From an uncultured Verrucomicrobiota bacterium (lineage in GTDB: Bacteria > Verrucomicrobiota > Kiritimatiellia > CAIQIC01 > Lenti-01), in the NCBI GenBank assembly GCA_937872095.1, contig CALMNW010000085.1, forward strand, positions 1-64,000: a stretch of DNA of 64,000 bases, given 5' to 3'. Every line of letters begins with the position of its first letter. The first letter of the stretch is position 1. Positions 50,385 through 60,200 of this stretch are shown one piece after another. The notes below the pieces were generated by a model. That model had not been told where the DNA came from, did not search any database, and saw nothing but the letters and a program-made list of their open reading frames with translations. Position numbers and translations under genes: made by a program.

Positions 50385-51443
50385 ATGAAAAACTTCTGGG
50401 TGATTTTGCTGGTGGCGGCGTTCGGAATCCCGGCGGCGCGGGGCGCGATTTCGCGCGATCCGTATCTGGGGGCGATCGCGATCGATGCGAACACCGGCGA
50501 TGTCCTGTTCGAGGACGGCGCCGACCGGCCCGGCTATCCGGCCAGCATGCTGAAGCTGATGGACCTGTTTCTGGTGCTCGACCGGGTTTCGCAGGGGAGC
50601 GTTCGCCTCGAGGATCCGGTGTTGATCACGAAGGAAGTGGCGGCCATCGGCGGTTCGCAGGTCTATCTGGACCCCCGCGAGTCGTTCACCGTGGACGAAC
50701 TGCTCTATGCGCTGATGGTCCAGTCGGCGAACGACGCGGCCATGGCGTTGGCCCTGCACGTGGCGGGCACTCGCGAGGGCTTCGTCCGCATGATGAACGA
50801 CAAGGCGAAGGAATTGGGGCTGTCGCCGGTCACGCAGTTCCAGTCGCCGCACGGGCTGCCGCCCGGCGCCGGCCAGCGTCCCGACATCACCACGCCCCGC
50901 GATTTCGCGAAGCTGTGCCGCGCGCTGATCCGGGCCCATCCCGAGGCGCTGAAATACACCTCGACGACCTTCAAGGTGTTTCGCCAGGACCCGCTGTTCG
51001 AAATGCGGACGCACAACCACCTGCTTGGCGTCGTGCCCGGCTGCGACGGCCTCAAGACCGGTTATTTCAGGGACGCGGGCTATTCGATCGCCGCGACGGC
51101 GCAGCGCGACGGCGCGCGGGTCGTCGCGGTCGTCATGGGCAGCGTGGACCGCAAGGTCCGCGACGCCAAGGCCACCGAACTGCTGGCGCGCGGCCTGCTC
51201 GACGCTTCGCGCGCGTCGGTTCCGCCGCCGCCGGCCGTGGTGCCCGTGCCGGCTGCCGCTCCTGCGGCCGCGATCGACGACGAAGCGCAAGGCGAGGATC
51301 TGCCCGAGGCGGTCGCCGCCGCAGAGCCCGAGACCGGAAAATCGGGTTTTGGCTGGCTGAAAAGCGTCGGGCTGGTCGTGCTGGGCGCGTTCCTCGCCGT
51401 CGTCGTCGGCTTGGCGGTCCAGCGCCGGTTGCTGCTGCGATGA
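50385..51443 (+). CDS. D-alanyl-D-alanine carboxypeptidase (PBP5/6-type, S11 family)
   Basis: The 352-residue protein trims the terminal D-Ala of peptidoglycan stem peptides in the periplasm. It has a signal peptide (ILLVAAFGIPAARG) and the three penicillin-binding motifs: S54-M-L-K57 in YPASMLKLMDL, S114-A-N116 in MVQSANDAAM, and K224-T-G in DGLKTGYFRDAGYS. A Pro/Ala linker leads to a C-terminal membrane helix (SVGLVVLGAFLAVVVGLAVQ) with a basic end, replacing the amphipathic anchor of PBP5. It overlaps queA (ATGA). Confidence 0.92.
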   Translation: MKNFWVILLVAAFGIPAARGAISRDPYLGAIAIDANTGDVLFEDGADRPGYPASMLKLMDLFLVLDRVSQGSVRLEDPVLITKEVAAIGGSQVYLDPRESFTVDELLYALMVQSANDAAMALALHVAGTREGFVRMMNDKAKELGLSPVTQFQSPHGLPPGAGQRPDITTPRDFAKLCRALIRAHPEALKYTSTTFKVFRQDPLFEMRTHNHLLGVVPGCDGLKTGYFRDAGYSIAATAQRDGARVVAVVMGSVDRKVRDAKATELLARGLLDASRASVPPPPAVVPVPAAAPAAAIDDEAQGEDLPEAVAAAEPETGKSGFGWLKSVGLVVLGAFLAVVVGLAVQRRLLLR

Positions 51444-52492
51444 AAGTCGCCGATTTCGACTACGAGCTTCCGCCCGAACTGATCGCGCAGGAGCCCGCCG
51501 CGCGCCGCGACGGCGCCCGCATGCTGGTGCTCGACCGCGCCGCGCGCACCGTCGCGCACCGGACGTTCGCCGATCTGCCGGCTTATCTGCGCGCGAACGA
51601 CCTGCTGGTGGCGAACGACACGCGCGTGATCCCCGCCCGCGTCTTCGGCCGCAAGGCGAAGGAAGGCACCGGCGGAAAAGTGGAATTTCTGCTGCTGGAA
51701 GAGACCGAACCCGGCGTTTGGGACGCGCTGATGCGGTCCCGTCGCCGTCCCAAGGTCGGCGAGCAGGTGATCCTCGACGACGATCTCGCCGTGGCCACCG
51801 TGCTGGCGGACGGCGAACTCGGCCGCGTGAAGGTGCGGATGGAATCGCAGCTGCCGTGGCTGGAGGTGCTCGAACGCATCGGCCAGACGCCGTTGCCGCC
51901 CTACATCCAGCGCAAGGAGGCCACTCCCGAACGTCGCGCCGCCGACAAGGTACGCTACCAGACCGTTTTTGCGCGCGAACCGGGCGCAGTGGCCGCGCCC
52001 ACCGCGGGGCTCCACTTCACGCCCGAGGTGCTCGCGCGTCTCGCCGGGCAAGGCATCGGCCAGGCCACCGTCACGCTGCACGTGGGCATCGGCACCTTCC
52101 GGCCGGTTTCGGCGGAAAACGTCGCGGAGCACCGGATGGACTTCGAACGCTGGCAGATTCCGGCCGGGACCGCGGCGCAGATCGCGGCGGCGAAAGCCGC
52201 CGGCGGGCGCGTGGTGGCCGTCGGCACGACGAGCGTGCGCACGCTGGAAAGCGCGGCGGCGCGGCCGGAAGGCTTCGGCGCGGGGCAGGGTCGCACGGAT
52301 CTGTTCATCTATCCGCCCTACGAATTCAAGGTCGTCGACGCGATGGTCACCAATTTCCACCTGCCGAAATCGACGCTGATCATGATGATCAGCGCCTTTG
52401 CGGGACGCGAATTCGTGCTGGAGGCCTACCGGGAGGCCATCCGCGAGCGCTATCGCTTCTACAGCTACGGCGACTGCATGCTCATCCTATGA
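51440..52492 (+). CDS. queA: S-adenosylmethionine:tRNA ribosyltransferase-isomerase
   Basis: QueA transfers and isomerises the ribose of SAM onto preQ1 at the tRNA wobble base, forming epoxyqueuosine. The 350-residue product begins FDYELPPELIAQEPAARRDG and has LLVANDTRVIPARVFGRK, GKVEFLLLEE, HFTPEVLARLAGQGI, HVGIGTFRPVSAENVAEHRM, VVAVGTTSVRTLES and a C-terminal ERYRFYSYGDCMLIL. All are standard for QueA. It is coupled by ATGA overlaps to genes on both sides. Confidence 0.96.
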   Translation: MKVADFDYELPPELIAQEPAARRDGARMLVLDRAARTVAHRTFADLPAYLRANDLLVANDTRVIPARVFGRKAKEGTGGKVEFLLLEETEPGVWDALMRSRRRPKVGEQVILDDDLAVATVLADGELGRVKVRMESQLPWLEVLERIGQTPLPPYIQRKEATPERRAADKVRYQTVFAREPGAVAAPTAGLHFTPEVLARLAGQGIGQATVTLHVGIGTFRPVSAENVAEHRMDFERWQIPAGTAAQIAAAKAAGGRVVAVGTTSVRTLESAAARPEGFGAGQGRTDLFIYPPYEFKVVDAMVTNFHLPKSTLIMMISAFAGREFVLEAYREAIRERYRFYSYGDCMLIL

Positions 52493-52863
52493 ACCCGGTC
52501 GCATTGGAACGGATGGCGAAGAGGGAAGTGGAGGCCTTGCGCCTCGAACTCCCGCGGGAAATGGCGCGCCGGGCGGCGGAAGTGCCCGTGGTCTATCTGC
52601 CGCGGCCGACGAAAGCCATGGTGCGCGACGACGGCGTCGATCCGGATCTGCTGGGCCTGTTCGTGGGGCCGAACTGCGCCGAGGGCGTCGAGAGCGGCGA
52701 CCCGCTGCCGCCCGAAATCCTGCTGTTCCTCGAAAACCTTTGGGACTACGCGGAAGGCGACGAGGAAATTTTCCGCGAGGAAGTCCGCGTGACCTACTTC
52801 CACGAGCTGGGGCACTACATCGGGCTCGAGGAAGACGATCTGGAAGATCGAGGGCTGGAGTAA
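52489..52863 (+). CDS. Zincin-like metallopeptidase family protein
   Basis: The 124-residue protein has the zinc-protease motif HELGHYIG (His105, Glu106, His109) in VTYFHELGHYIGLEEDDLED. The N-terminal half has PVVYLPRPTK and PEILLFLENLWDYAEGDEEI, matching the small PF06262-type metallopeptidase family common in Actinobacteria and PVC bacteria. There is no signal peptide; it is probably cytoplasmic. The substrate is unknown. Its start overlaps the queA stop. Confidence 0.88.
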   Translation: MNPVALERMAKREVEALRLELPREMARRAAEVPVVYLPRPTKAMVRDDGVDPDLLGLFVGPNCAEGVESGDPLPPEILLFLENLWDYAEGDEEIFREEVRVTYFHELGHYIGLEEDDLEDRGLE

Positions 52864-52926
52864 GGGGGCTGCGGGCCTGCTTAGGAGCCGGCAGAATCCG
52901 GGTTGGATCCGGATTCAAGTCGCGAT

Positions 52927-53895
52927 TCAATGCGCAGAAGGCGGTGGCGTCGCGGGCGGTTGCGGCGTTTTCGGCTGAGCAGAAGGCGGCGGCGTAGAGG
53001 GCGGGCGGGGAGTTTTTTTCTGCGAGACGAGCGGGGGCAGGTCGGCGAGTTTCCGGGAGCCGTCGCGCTTGACGGGCGCGGCGGCATAGAGGGCCTGGGC
53101 TTCGGCGAGATGCGCGCGGAGCCGCTGGGAACGCTTGAAATCGCGCGGATGCGTGGCGAAGATGCTGAGGACCTTCGCGAGTTGGCTGTCGCTGGCGCCG
53201 GCGAGGCGATCCCAGACGCGCGGGGCGGCGGCGGGATCGTAGCCGGCTTTGGCCATGTACATCATGCCGATGCGATCGGCTTCCAATTCGTCCTCGCGGG
53301 AGTACTTCGTTCCGACGAGCCCGTTGTAGGCCAGCATCGCGCCCCCGATGATCAATTGCGCGTCGTCTTTCTCCTCGATTTCGGCCCAGATCGCGGCGCC
53401 GGCTAGGATCAGGTTCGGCAGCATTTCGCGCGTCATGGCCTCGGTGGAGTGGCGGCAATTGACATGGGCGATTTCGTGCGCGACGACGGCGGCCAGCTCG
53501 TCCTCCGTCTGGACGAGGCCTTCCTTCGGGTTCCAGAGGCCTTCGAAAACCAAGATGTTGCCGCCGGGCAGAGCGTAGGCGTTGACGAAATCGGGATCGC
53601 CGACGAACGTGGCTTTGTAGGGCAGGGAAGGAATGTCGGCGACCGCGGCGATGTTGGCCGTGATCTCCCGCACGAGCGCGACTCGGACTGAATCTTGATC
53701 GATCGGGGCGTTTTCTTTCTTCAGTTCGCCGACGGTCTGGGCATAGAACTTTTGGCCCAGCTCGACGTCCTCGTCGAGGCTGTACATGTTCTGGACGCTT
53801 TTTCCGGTGACGTAGTCGGTGGTGGCGCAGCCGGACGCGAGGGCGAACAACCCGGCAACCAGGGCCGGGCGGCAGATCGGATGGAACCTATTCAT
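52927..53895 (-). CDS. M48-family metalloprotease lipoprotein
   Basis: The 322-residue product has a lipoprotein signal (ALVAGLFALASGC, Cys23). The catalytic domain has H140-E-I-A-H144 in AVVAHEIAHVNCRHS and the third-ligand helix SREDELEADRIGMMYMAKAG, typical of M48 peptidases such as LoiP and BepA that survey outer-membrane protein quality. FVNAYALPGGNILVFEGL is the family's edge strand. The C-terminal about 35 residues are Pro/Ser/Thr repeats (TPPPSAQPKTPQPPATPPPS). It is convergent with the preceding operon. Confidence 0.92.
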   Translation of the reverse strand: MNRFHPICRPALVAGLFALASGCATTDYVTGKSVQNMYSLDEDVELGQKFYAQTVGELKKENAPIDQDSVRVALVREITANIAAVADIPSLPYKATFVGDPDFVNAYALPGGNILVFEGLWNPKEGLVQTEDELAAVVAHEIAHVNCRHSTEAMTREMLPNLILAGAAIWAEIEEKDDAQLIIGGAMLAYNGLVGTKYSREDELEADRIGMMYMAKAGYDPAAAPRVWDRLAGASDSQLAKVLSIFATHPRDFKRSQRLRAHLAEAQALYAAAPVKRDGSRKLADLPPLVSQKKTPRPPSTPPPSAQPKTPQPPATPPPSAH

Positions 53896-53976
53896 GGGGC
53901 GAACACTAGCGGATTTGGGGCCATCCCGCAAAAAACTTTCGCGCAATTAAAGCGTTTCGGCTAACATGCCCCGCGT

Positions 53977-55488
53977 ATGGCCTCCTCGGCGCTCCAGATG
54001 ATCTACGCGAAAAACGTGGTGTCCCGGACGGTGCACGGCACCGTCCAGGAGCTTTCGTTCGCCGTGCGCGTGCGCAACGTGGGCTTCGGCAAGCGGGTGA
54101 CGATCCGTTGGTGCGGCGAGGACGGCGTCTGGCAGGAAACGCCCGCCGAATATCGCGCGCCGCTCCCGGCTGGCGACGAGGCCTGGGTGGCGGAAACGGC
54201 CGTGCCCCTGACGAAGGAATCGGCGATTCCGGGCAATATCCAGTTCGCGGCCCGTCTCGAGCATGACGGCCAAACGCATTGGGACAGCCAATTCGGCCGG
54301 AATTACCGTTCGGACGCGGATTCGGGGGTCATCGTGTTCGAGCCGATAGCCGTCCGCGTGGTCGGGTGCGGCCCGCGCCTGCCCGACGGGCTGGTTTCGC
54401 TGCCGCTGGAGATCGCGGTGCGGCAGGAATCCGAGCCGGAAGCGGTGCTGGTGCACTGGACCACGGACGGCTGGAACACGCAGCAGGTCGCGCCGGCCTA
54501 TTTCCGGCGGAACCATTGGGACCGGACCATCGGCAGCAACGCGCGCAACCCCAACCGCTACGGCTGGGCCGTCTGGGCCGCCCGCTTGCGGCTGCGGCAT
54601 GCCTACCGCGTGGAGTTCGCCGTCGAATGCCGTACGAAACACGGCGTCGTCTGGGACAACCGCGGCGGTCTGAACTACCGCGCGCAGCACGGTCCGCTCC
54701 GGGTCCTGACGCTGAACCTGCACACCTACCAAGAGGAAGACCAGCTCGCGAAATTCGCGACGATCGCCCGCGCGATCCGCGAGCGGCGGATCGATCTGGT
54801 CTGCCTGCAGGAAGTGGGCGAGCACTGGAACGACGGCGCGGGCGACTGGGCGTCGAACGCGGCGCGAATCATCAACGAGCAGTTGCCGGCGCCGTACCGC
54901 CTGCACACGGACTGGTCGCACCTGGGCTTCGACCGGTTCCGCGAGGGCGTGGCGATCCTGAGCCGGCATCCGTTCGTTTTCACGGATGCGGGCTACGTCT
55001 CCGACTCGACGGATCCCTACGACATCCATTCCCGGAAGATCGTCATGGCGCAGTTGCGCGTGCCCTACGTGGGGCTGGTCAACGTCTTCAGCGCGCACCT
55101 GAGCTGGCCGAGCGACGGGTTTTATCCGCAGTTCGAGCGCCTGCAGGCCTGGGTGACGGAAAAGCAGATGCCGGAGGTGGCCGCCACGCTGGTGTGCGGC
55201 GATTTCAACGTGTCGGCCGGCAGCGAGGCCTATCGCGCCGTCGTGGATACCGGCGAATTCGAGGACCAGTTCCTCAAGATCGCGAATCCGCCGGCGTTCC
55301 AGAAGGTCTTCCGCGCGCGGACGCCGGGCGCGCTGGACGCGCTGGCGAACGACGGACGCATCGACTACTTGTGGCTGCGGGAAGGCGGCGCGCTGCGGGC
55401 GGTCGCCGCGGAAGAGCTGTTCACGCCGGCTCGCTACGGCCGGGTGTCCGACCACACGGGCTATGCGGTGGAGTTCGAACGGCGGTAG
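53977..55488 (+). CDS. Endonuclease/exonuclease/phosphatase-family hydrolase with tandem CBM21 modules
   Basis: The 503-residue protein has no signal peptide. Residues about 18-112 form a CBM21 module: VRVRNVGFGKRVTIRW, VWQETPAEY and FAARLEHDGQTHWDSQFGRN closely follow the pattern of glycogen-targeting subunits. Residues about 125-237 form a second one (VLVHWTTDGWNTQQVAPAYF, VEFAVECRTKHGVVWDNRGG, NYR). The EEP domain (240-503) has all catalytic features: LTLNLHT, LVCLQEV (Glu279), His374 in FSAHL, GDFN (408-411), RIDYLW and SDH (491-493). It probably cleaves a phosphodiester or phosphomonoester on or near an alpha-glucan such as glycogen (inference). The PLD-family gene follows 8 bp later. 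Confidence 0.88.
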   Translation: MASSALQMIYAKNVVSRTVHGTVQELSFAVRVRNVGFGKRVTIRWCGEDGVWQETPAEYRAPLPAGDEAWVAETAVPLTKESAIPGNIQFAARLEHDGQTHWDSQFGRNYRSDADSGVIVFEPIAVRVVGCGPRLPDGLVSLPLEIAVRQESEPEAVLVHWTTDGWNTQQVAPAYFRRNHWDRTIGSNARNPNRYGWAVWAARLRLRHAYRVEFAVECRTKHGVVWDNRGGLNYRAQHGPLRVLTLNLHTYQEEDQLAKFATIARAIRERRIDLVCLQEVGEHWNDGAGDWASNAARIINEQLPAPYRLHTDWSHLGFDRFREGVAILSRHPFVFTDAGYVSDSTDPYDIHSRKIVMAQLRVPYVGLVNVFSAHLSWPSDGFYPQFERLQAWVTEKQMPEVAATLVCGDFNVSAGSEAYRAVVDTGEFEDQFLKIANPPAFQKVFRARTPGALDALANDGRIDYLWLREGGALRAVAAEELFTPARYGRVSDHTGYAVEFERR

Positions 55489-55496
55489 GAGCGCGC

Positions 55497-57107
55497 ATGG
55501 AATTCGCCGAACAATACGCCGCGCCGACGGAGGCCTATCTGGGGCCGCTCTACCCGCGCCGGAACGAGTTCAAGGAGCTGTTCTACCTGCGCTGGGGGCG
55601 CATCCGCTTCCGCGTGGACTGGGGCGCCGAAATGAACGTGAAGGTGGTTCTCAAGGTCTTCCACGAGGACGGCACCTTCGAGCAGTATCTGGCGCACACG
55701 GATCCATGCGGCGGAAACTGGAACCGCCATGAACGCGAAACGCGCGACTTCTTCATCCATCCGCAGCCGCTGCACCAGGGCCGCGTCACCTGCGTGAAGT
55801 TTTCCTACGTCCTGCATCTCCACGGCCGCTCCATTCCGTCGCGGCTCGAATACATTTTCATGGACGGGCACGAATTCCGGAACGAAGGCGAAGTCCGGCG
55901 GTACGTCAGCGAGCAGTGGGCCACGCCGAACCCGTACCGCACGCACGAGGTGGATGCCGGCCAGCTCCAGCGCGACGTGGACTGGCTGAACCACCACTTC
56001 GACGCGCTGGGCCTGATCCCGAAATTCACCAAGGGGCAGGCGTGGCATCCGTACCATCCCAAGCGCTATCTCCACGACCTGATCGACACGATGATTTGGC
56101 GGCGCCAGACCCAGCCCGGGCGGCCCTGCGGCATCAAGGTCTGCGTGGACTGCATCGACGACGGCGATTTCATCCGCCACCTGATCCACGCGCACCGCAG
56201 CGGCGTGCCGGTGCAGATCGTCGTGGACTGGCGCAAGATGACGCTGACCAACAGCGGCAACTACCTCGATCTGAAGCGGTCGGGCATCGAGCTGCTGGGC
56301 GAGGTTTGCACCACGCGCGATCCCCTGGCCGAAGTGGCGACGGACATGCACAACAAGTTCGTGATCTTCGGCGACGAGGACGCCATCGTGGGCTCCTTCA
56401 ACATCACCTTCGACCGCTGGGGCAGCAACTGGGAATCGGGGATGACCTTCAAGTCGTTCGGCGTGTGCCGGCTGCTGGACAATATTTTCCAGGCCTGCCG
56501 CGGGGGCGTGATCCAGCGCTACGGCGTCGATCCGCTGGCGCCGTTCAACCTGCTGTACACCTTCGGGCGGACGGCGATGCTGAACGGGGCCTACTACCGC
56601 CCGCACCAGGCGATCCTGGCCGAGATCAACCGCGCGCGGCATTCGATCCACCTGTGCCTGTTCCTGATCGGCGAGCTGCGCGGGGAGCACGGCGACAGCG
56701 TGGTCGATGCGCTGATCGCGGCGAAGCACCGCGGCGTCTACGTGCGGATCGTCCTCAACGGCCACTTGGCCTGGCAGGGCGATCCGGGCCGCGAGCGCAG
56801 CTGGCACGAAGAACTCCAGCGTCCGCTGCTGCCCGCGGTGCGGCGGCTGCAGGAGGCGGGCATCGCCATCGCGCTGGTCTACGGCGTCCACGACCGCGCC
56901 GTGCCGTATTCGCCCGTGCACTCCAAGCAATGCGTCATCGACGAGTCCGTCGTCCTCGACGGCAGCTTCAACTGGTACAACACCTCGACCCTGTCGCACG
57001 ACCTGATGGTCGTGCTGAACCACCGCGACGTCGCGCGGCTCTACCTGCAGGAAGCCCAGCAAATCCTCGAGGGCTTCCGCGTCGTCTGGATCAGCCTCGC
57101 GCGCTGA
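55497..57107 (+). CDS. Phospholipase D-superfamily protein with a novel N-terminal beta domain
   Basis: The 536-residue protein lacks a signal peptide. Residues 1-130 look like an all-beta domain (FRVDWGAEMNVKVVLKVFHE, FSYVLHLHGRSIPSRLEYIF) that I cannot assign. Two PLD half-domains follow: HNKFVIFGDEDAIVGSFN (H285, K287), where the usual Asp of HxKx4D is shifted or replaced by Gly, and a standard HSKQCVIDESVVLDGSFN (H475, K477). PLD-family enzymes cut phosphodiester bonds in DNA, RNA or lipids. Pairing with the CBM21-EEP gene 8 bp upstream suggests joint action. Confidence 0.85.
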   Translation: MEFAEQYAAPTEAYLGPLYPRRNEFKELFYLRWGRIRFRVDWGAEMNVKVVLKVFHEDGTFEQYLAHTDPCGGNWNRHERETRDFFIHPQPLHQGRVTCVKFSYVLHLHGRSIPSRLEYIFMDGHEFRNEGEVRRYVSEQWATPNPYRTHEVDAGQLQRDVDWLNHHFDALGLIPKFTKGQAWHPYHPKRYLHDLIDTMIWRRQTQPGRPCGIKVCVDCIDDGDFIRHLIHAHRSGVPVQIVVDWRKMTLTNSGNYLDLKRSGIELLGEVCTTRDPLAEVATDMHNKFVIFGDEDAIVGSFNITFDRWGSNWESGMTFKSFGVCRLLDNIFQACRGGVIQRYGVDPLAPFNLLYTFGRTAMLNGAYYRPHQAILAEINRARHSIHLCLFLIGELRGEHGDSVVDALIAAKHRGVYVRIVLNGHLAWQGDPGRERSWHEELQRPLLPAVRRLQEAGIAIALVYGVHDRAVPYSPVHSKQCVIDESVVLDGSFNWYNTSTLSHDLMVVLNHRDVARLYLQEAQQILEGFRVVWISLAR

Positions 57108-57207
57108 ACGCCCAAACCGGCGCGGGGGCTGGGCGTTACCCGGGATTTCTTCCATGGCGGTCTTCGCCGCGCTTGCGCAACCCGATGGTTTCGGGCACAT
57201 TTCCGGC

Positions 57208-60200
57208 ATGGGTTTGCGTTTTCAGGGCGGCGGGGCCGCAAAGGCCATCCGATGGGCGGCAGCGTGCGCAGCCCTGCTGGGTACGTCCGCGTTCGCGCAA
57301 ACGGAGGCGTTTGAAGGCGCCCTTTTTCCGCCGGCCGGCTGGACGAACGGGGGGACCGCGATCTGGTTCAACTACGCCGTCTCCGCGTACGGCGTCGGAA
57401 CGAACTCCGCCATGGCGGCCTTCTATTCCGTCTCCGCGGGAACCGGGATGCTGGAAACGGCCCTCTTCGAAGCGCCCGCGGCTGGCGCCACCCTCGGGTT
57501 CGATTATGCCTATGCGGCCTTTGGCGCCGACTACGTCGACCGTCTGGCGATCCAGGTCTCCACGAACGCGGGCGCGACTTATTCCCTTTTGCTGGATATG
57601 CCCGGCGGCACCAACGCCGCCCTCAACACGGCCGGCACGCAAAGCAGCTATTTCGTGCCGACCGCCGCGGAATGGAAAACCAAAAGCATTCCCCTGCCGA
57701 CCGGGGCCAATCGGATTCGGTTCGACGCGATCACGGACTATGGAAACAATCTGTTTCTCGACAACGTGCAGATCTACGACGGAACGTCCGCCGCCGATCT
57801 GGCGCTGTCGTTGGCCGATTCGCCCGATCCGGTCTTGGGGGGCAGCAACCTGACCTATGCGATTGCGGTGTCCAATGCGGGGCCGGCGACGGCCGAGGGC
57901 GTGGTTTTGACCAACGGGTGGCCGGCTGGGGCGATTCTGGTTTCCGCGGAGGCCAGCCGGGGAAGCTGGATCACGAACGGCGAAACCATCGTGGCTGATC
58001 TCGGGTCGCTCGCCGTCGGGGAGGCGGCGACCGCGACGCTGGTCGTGCAGCCCCTATCCGCAGGCATCGCCACGAACGTCGCCGAGGTGTCCGCGGCGAC
58101 CTGGGATCCCCAGACGGGGAACAACCGGGCGACCGAAACGACGGCGGTGGATCCCGCCGATCTGGCGCTGACGGTGGTCGATTCGCCCGATCCGGTCGCG
58201 GTGGGCAGCAACCTGACCTATGCGATTGCGGTGTCCAATGCGGGGCCGGCGACGGCCGAGGGCGTGGTTTTGACCAACCGGTGGCCCGCCGGCGCGCTTC
58301 TGGTGTCCGCGGAAGCCAGCCGGGGAAACTGGATCACGAACGGCGAAACGATCGTGGCCGACCTCGGTTCGCTCGCCGTCGGTGAGATGGCGACCGCGAC
58401 GCTGGTCGTGCAGCCGCAGTCCGAAGGGACCATCACGAACTGGGCGGAAGTATCCACGTCGAGTTTCGATCTCCAATCGGGAAACAACCGCCAAAGCGCG
58501 GCGACGCTGGTGAGCCATGCCGGCGGCAACGTGTACGTCCGGACGAACTTCTACGGCGTGAGCGAGGATCGCGGCACGCTCGCGCTGTACCTGTATCGCA
58601 CGAACGGCGTGATCGGAGAAATCTCCATCGATTACGAGACCGTGGACGGCACGGCGACGGCCGGAAGCGACTACACGGACCGCCGGGGAACGCTCGTCCT
58701 CAGCAACAACGTGACCTCGGCCTCGTTGTCCATTCCCATTCTGAACGACGCGGATCCCGAGGACGACGAATCCTTCACGGTCCGGCTGTACAATCCCCAG
58801 GGCGGGGCGGTGCTGTCCGCGCCCAGCAACGCGACGATCCTGATTCACGACGAGGATGGCCTGGCCGCGTTGCCGTTCGAGGAAGGATTTGAATCGGGCG
58901 CGCTTTCCAACTACTGGGGTTTCTACTCGACCGCGACGACCGGTCCCAAGATCGACACCAACGATCTTCCCCACGGCGGGATTCGGCATCTCAACATGAA
59001 TGGCGTTCCCACCTATTCGCTCAACGAACTGGTGTTGAACGCGGACCTGTCCGGGCGGGAGGGGGTCCATCTCCGGTTCTGGCACAAGCGGCTGCCGTAC
59101 GAAACGGACAGCGCCATGAGCGAAACTTTCCAAGGCCATTCCTATGCGGACGGCGTGGCGATCAGCGTGGACGGGACCAATTGGTGCAAAGTCCATGGGT
59201 TGACGCTGGCCGAAACCGGCACGAACGAATACCGCCAGTTCGACGTGGCGCTCGATCCGATCCTGGCGGCGTACGGCTTGGGGTACACCAGCCGCGTGCG
59301 CATCAAATTCCAGGCGTACGGCTACTATTATCCTCCATATTACGGCCGTTTCTTCGACGACGTCGAACTCTACACCAGCGCCGGCAATCTGCGGTTCGCC
59401 GCGGAGGAATGGATGGGAACCGAAGCCGGCGGAGCGGTGACCGTGACCGTCGAACGCGTCGTGGGCGATTCGGGCGAAGTCGGCGTGGATTACGAAACCT
59501 TCGACGGCTCGGCGCTGGCGGGAAGCGATTACGCCGCCGCGACGGGCACGCTGACGTTTTCCAACGGCGTGCGGCAGCAGGCTTTCGTCGTGTCGATCCT
59601 CGACGACGGCGACGACGAACCGCAGGAAGCCTTCGGCATCCGCCTGTTCAATCCGCAGGGCGGCGCAGAACTCGCCAGCCCGACGCAGGCCGTGGTCCGC
59701 ATCGACGACGACGACGGCCCCGGGGAAGTGGCCTTTGCCGCGGCGCAATACGCGGAGCAGGAAGACAACGGTTTTGCGGCCATCGCGGTGAACCGCCTGT
59801 ATGGCCGGGACGGAGAGGTGTCCGTCCGTTGGCGGACGCAGGCCGGCACGGCGACGCCAGGCGCGGATTACGTGGAATCCACCGGAACGGTCGTCTTCGC
59901 GGACGGCGAAGTCCAATCCTTGTTCGAGATTCCCCTGCTGGACGATGCGACCGTCGAAGGACCGGAGACGGTCCAGCTTTTCCTGGAAGAGCCGGGAGGC
60001 GGCGCGACGCTCGGAACGCCCACCAACGCATGCCTGACGATCCAGGACGACGAGGCTCCGCGCGCCGCGTTTCCCTTCTACGCGGGCTTCGAATCCGGCG
60101 TGTGGTCGAACTACTGGACGGTGCGCACGAACGGGCCCGGCCGAATCCAGCAGATCAACCGGACCAACGGGTTCGAGGTCAACCGCAGCCTGACGATGGA

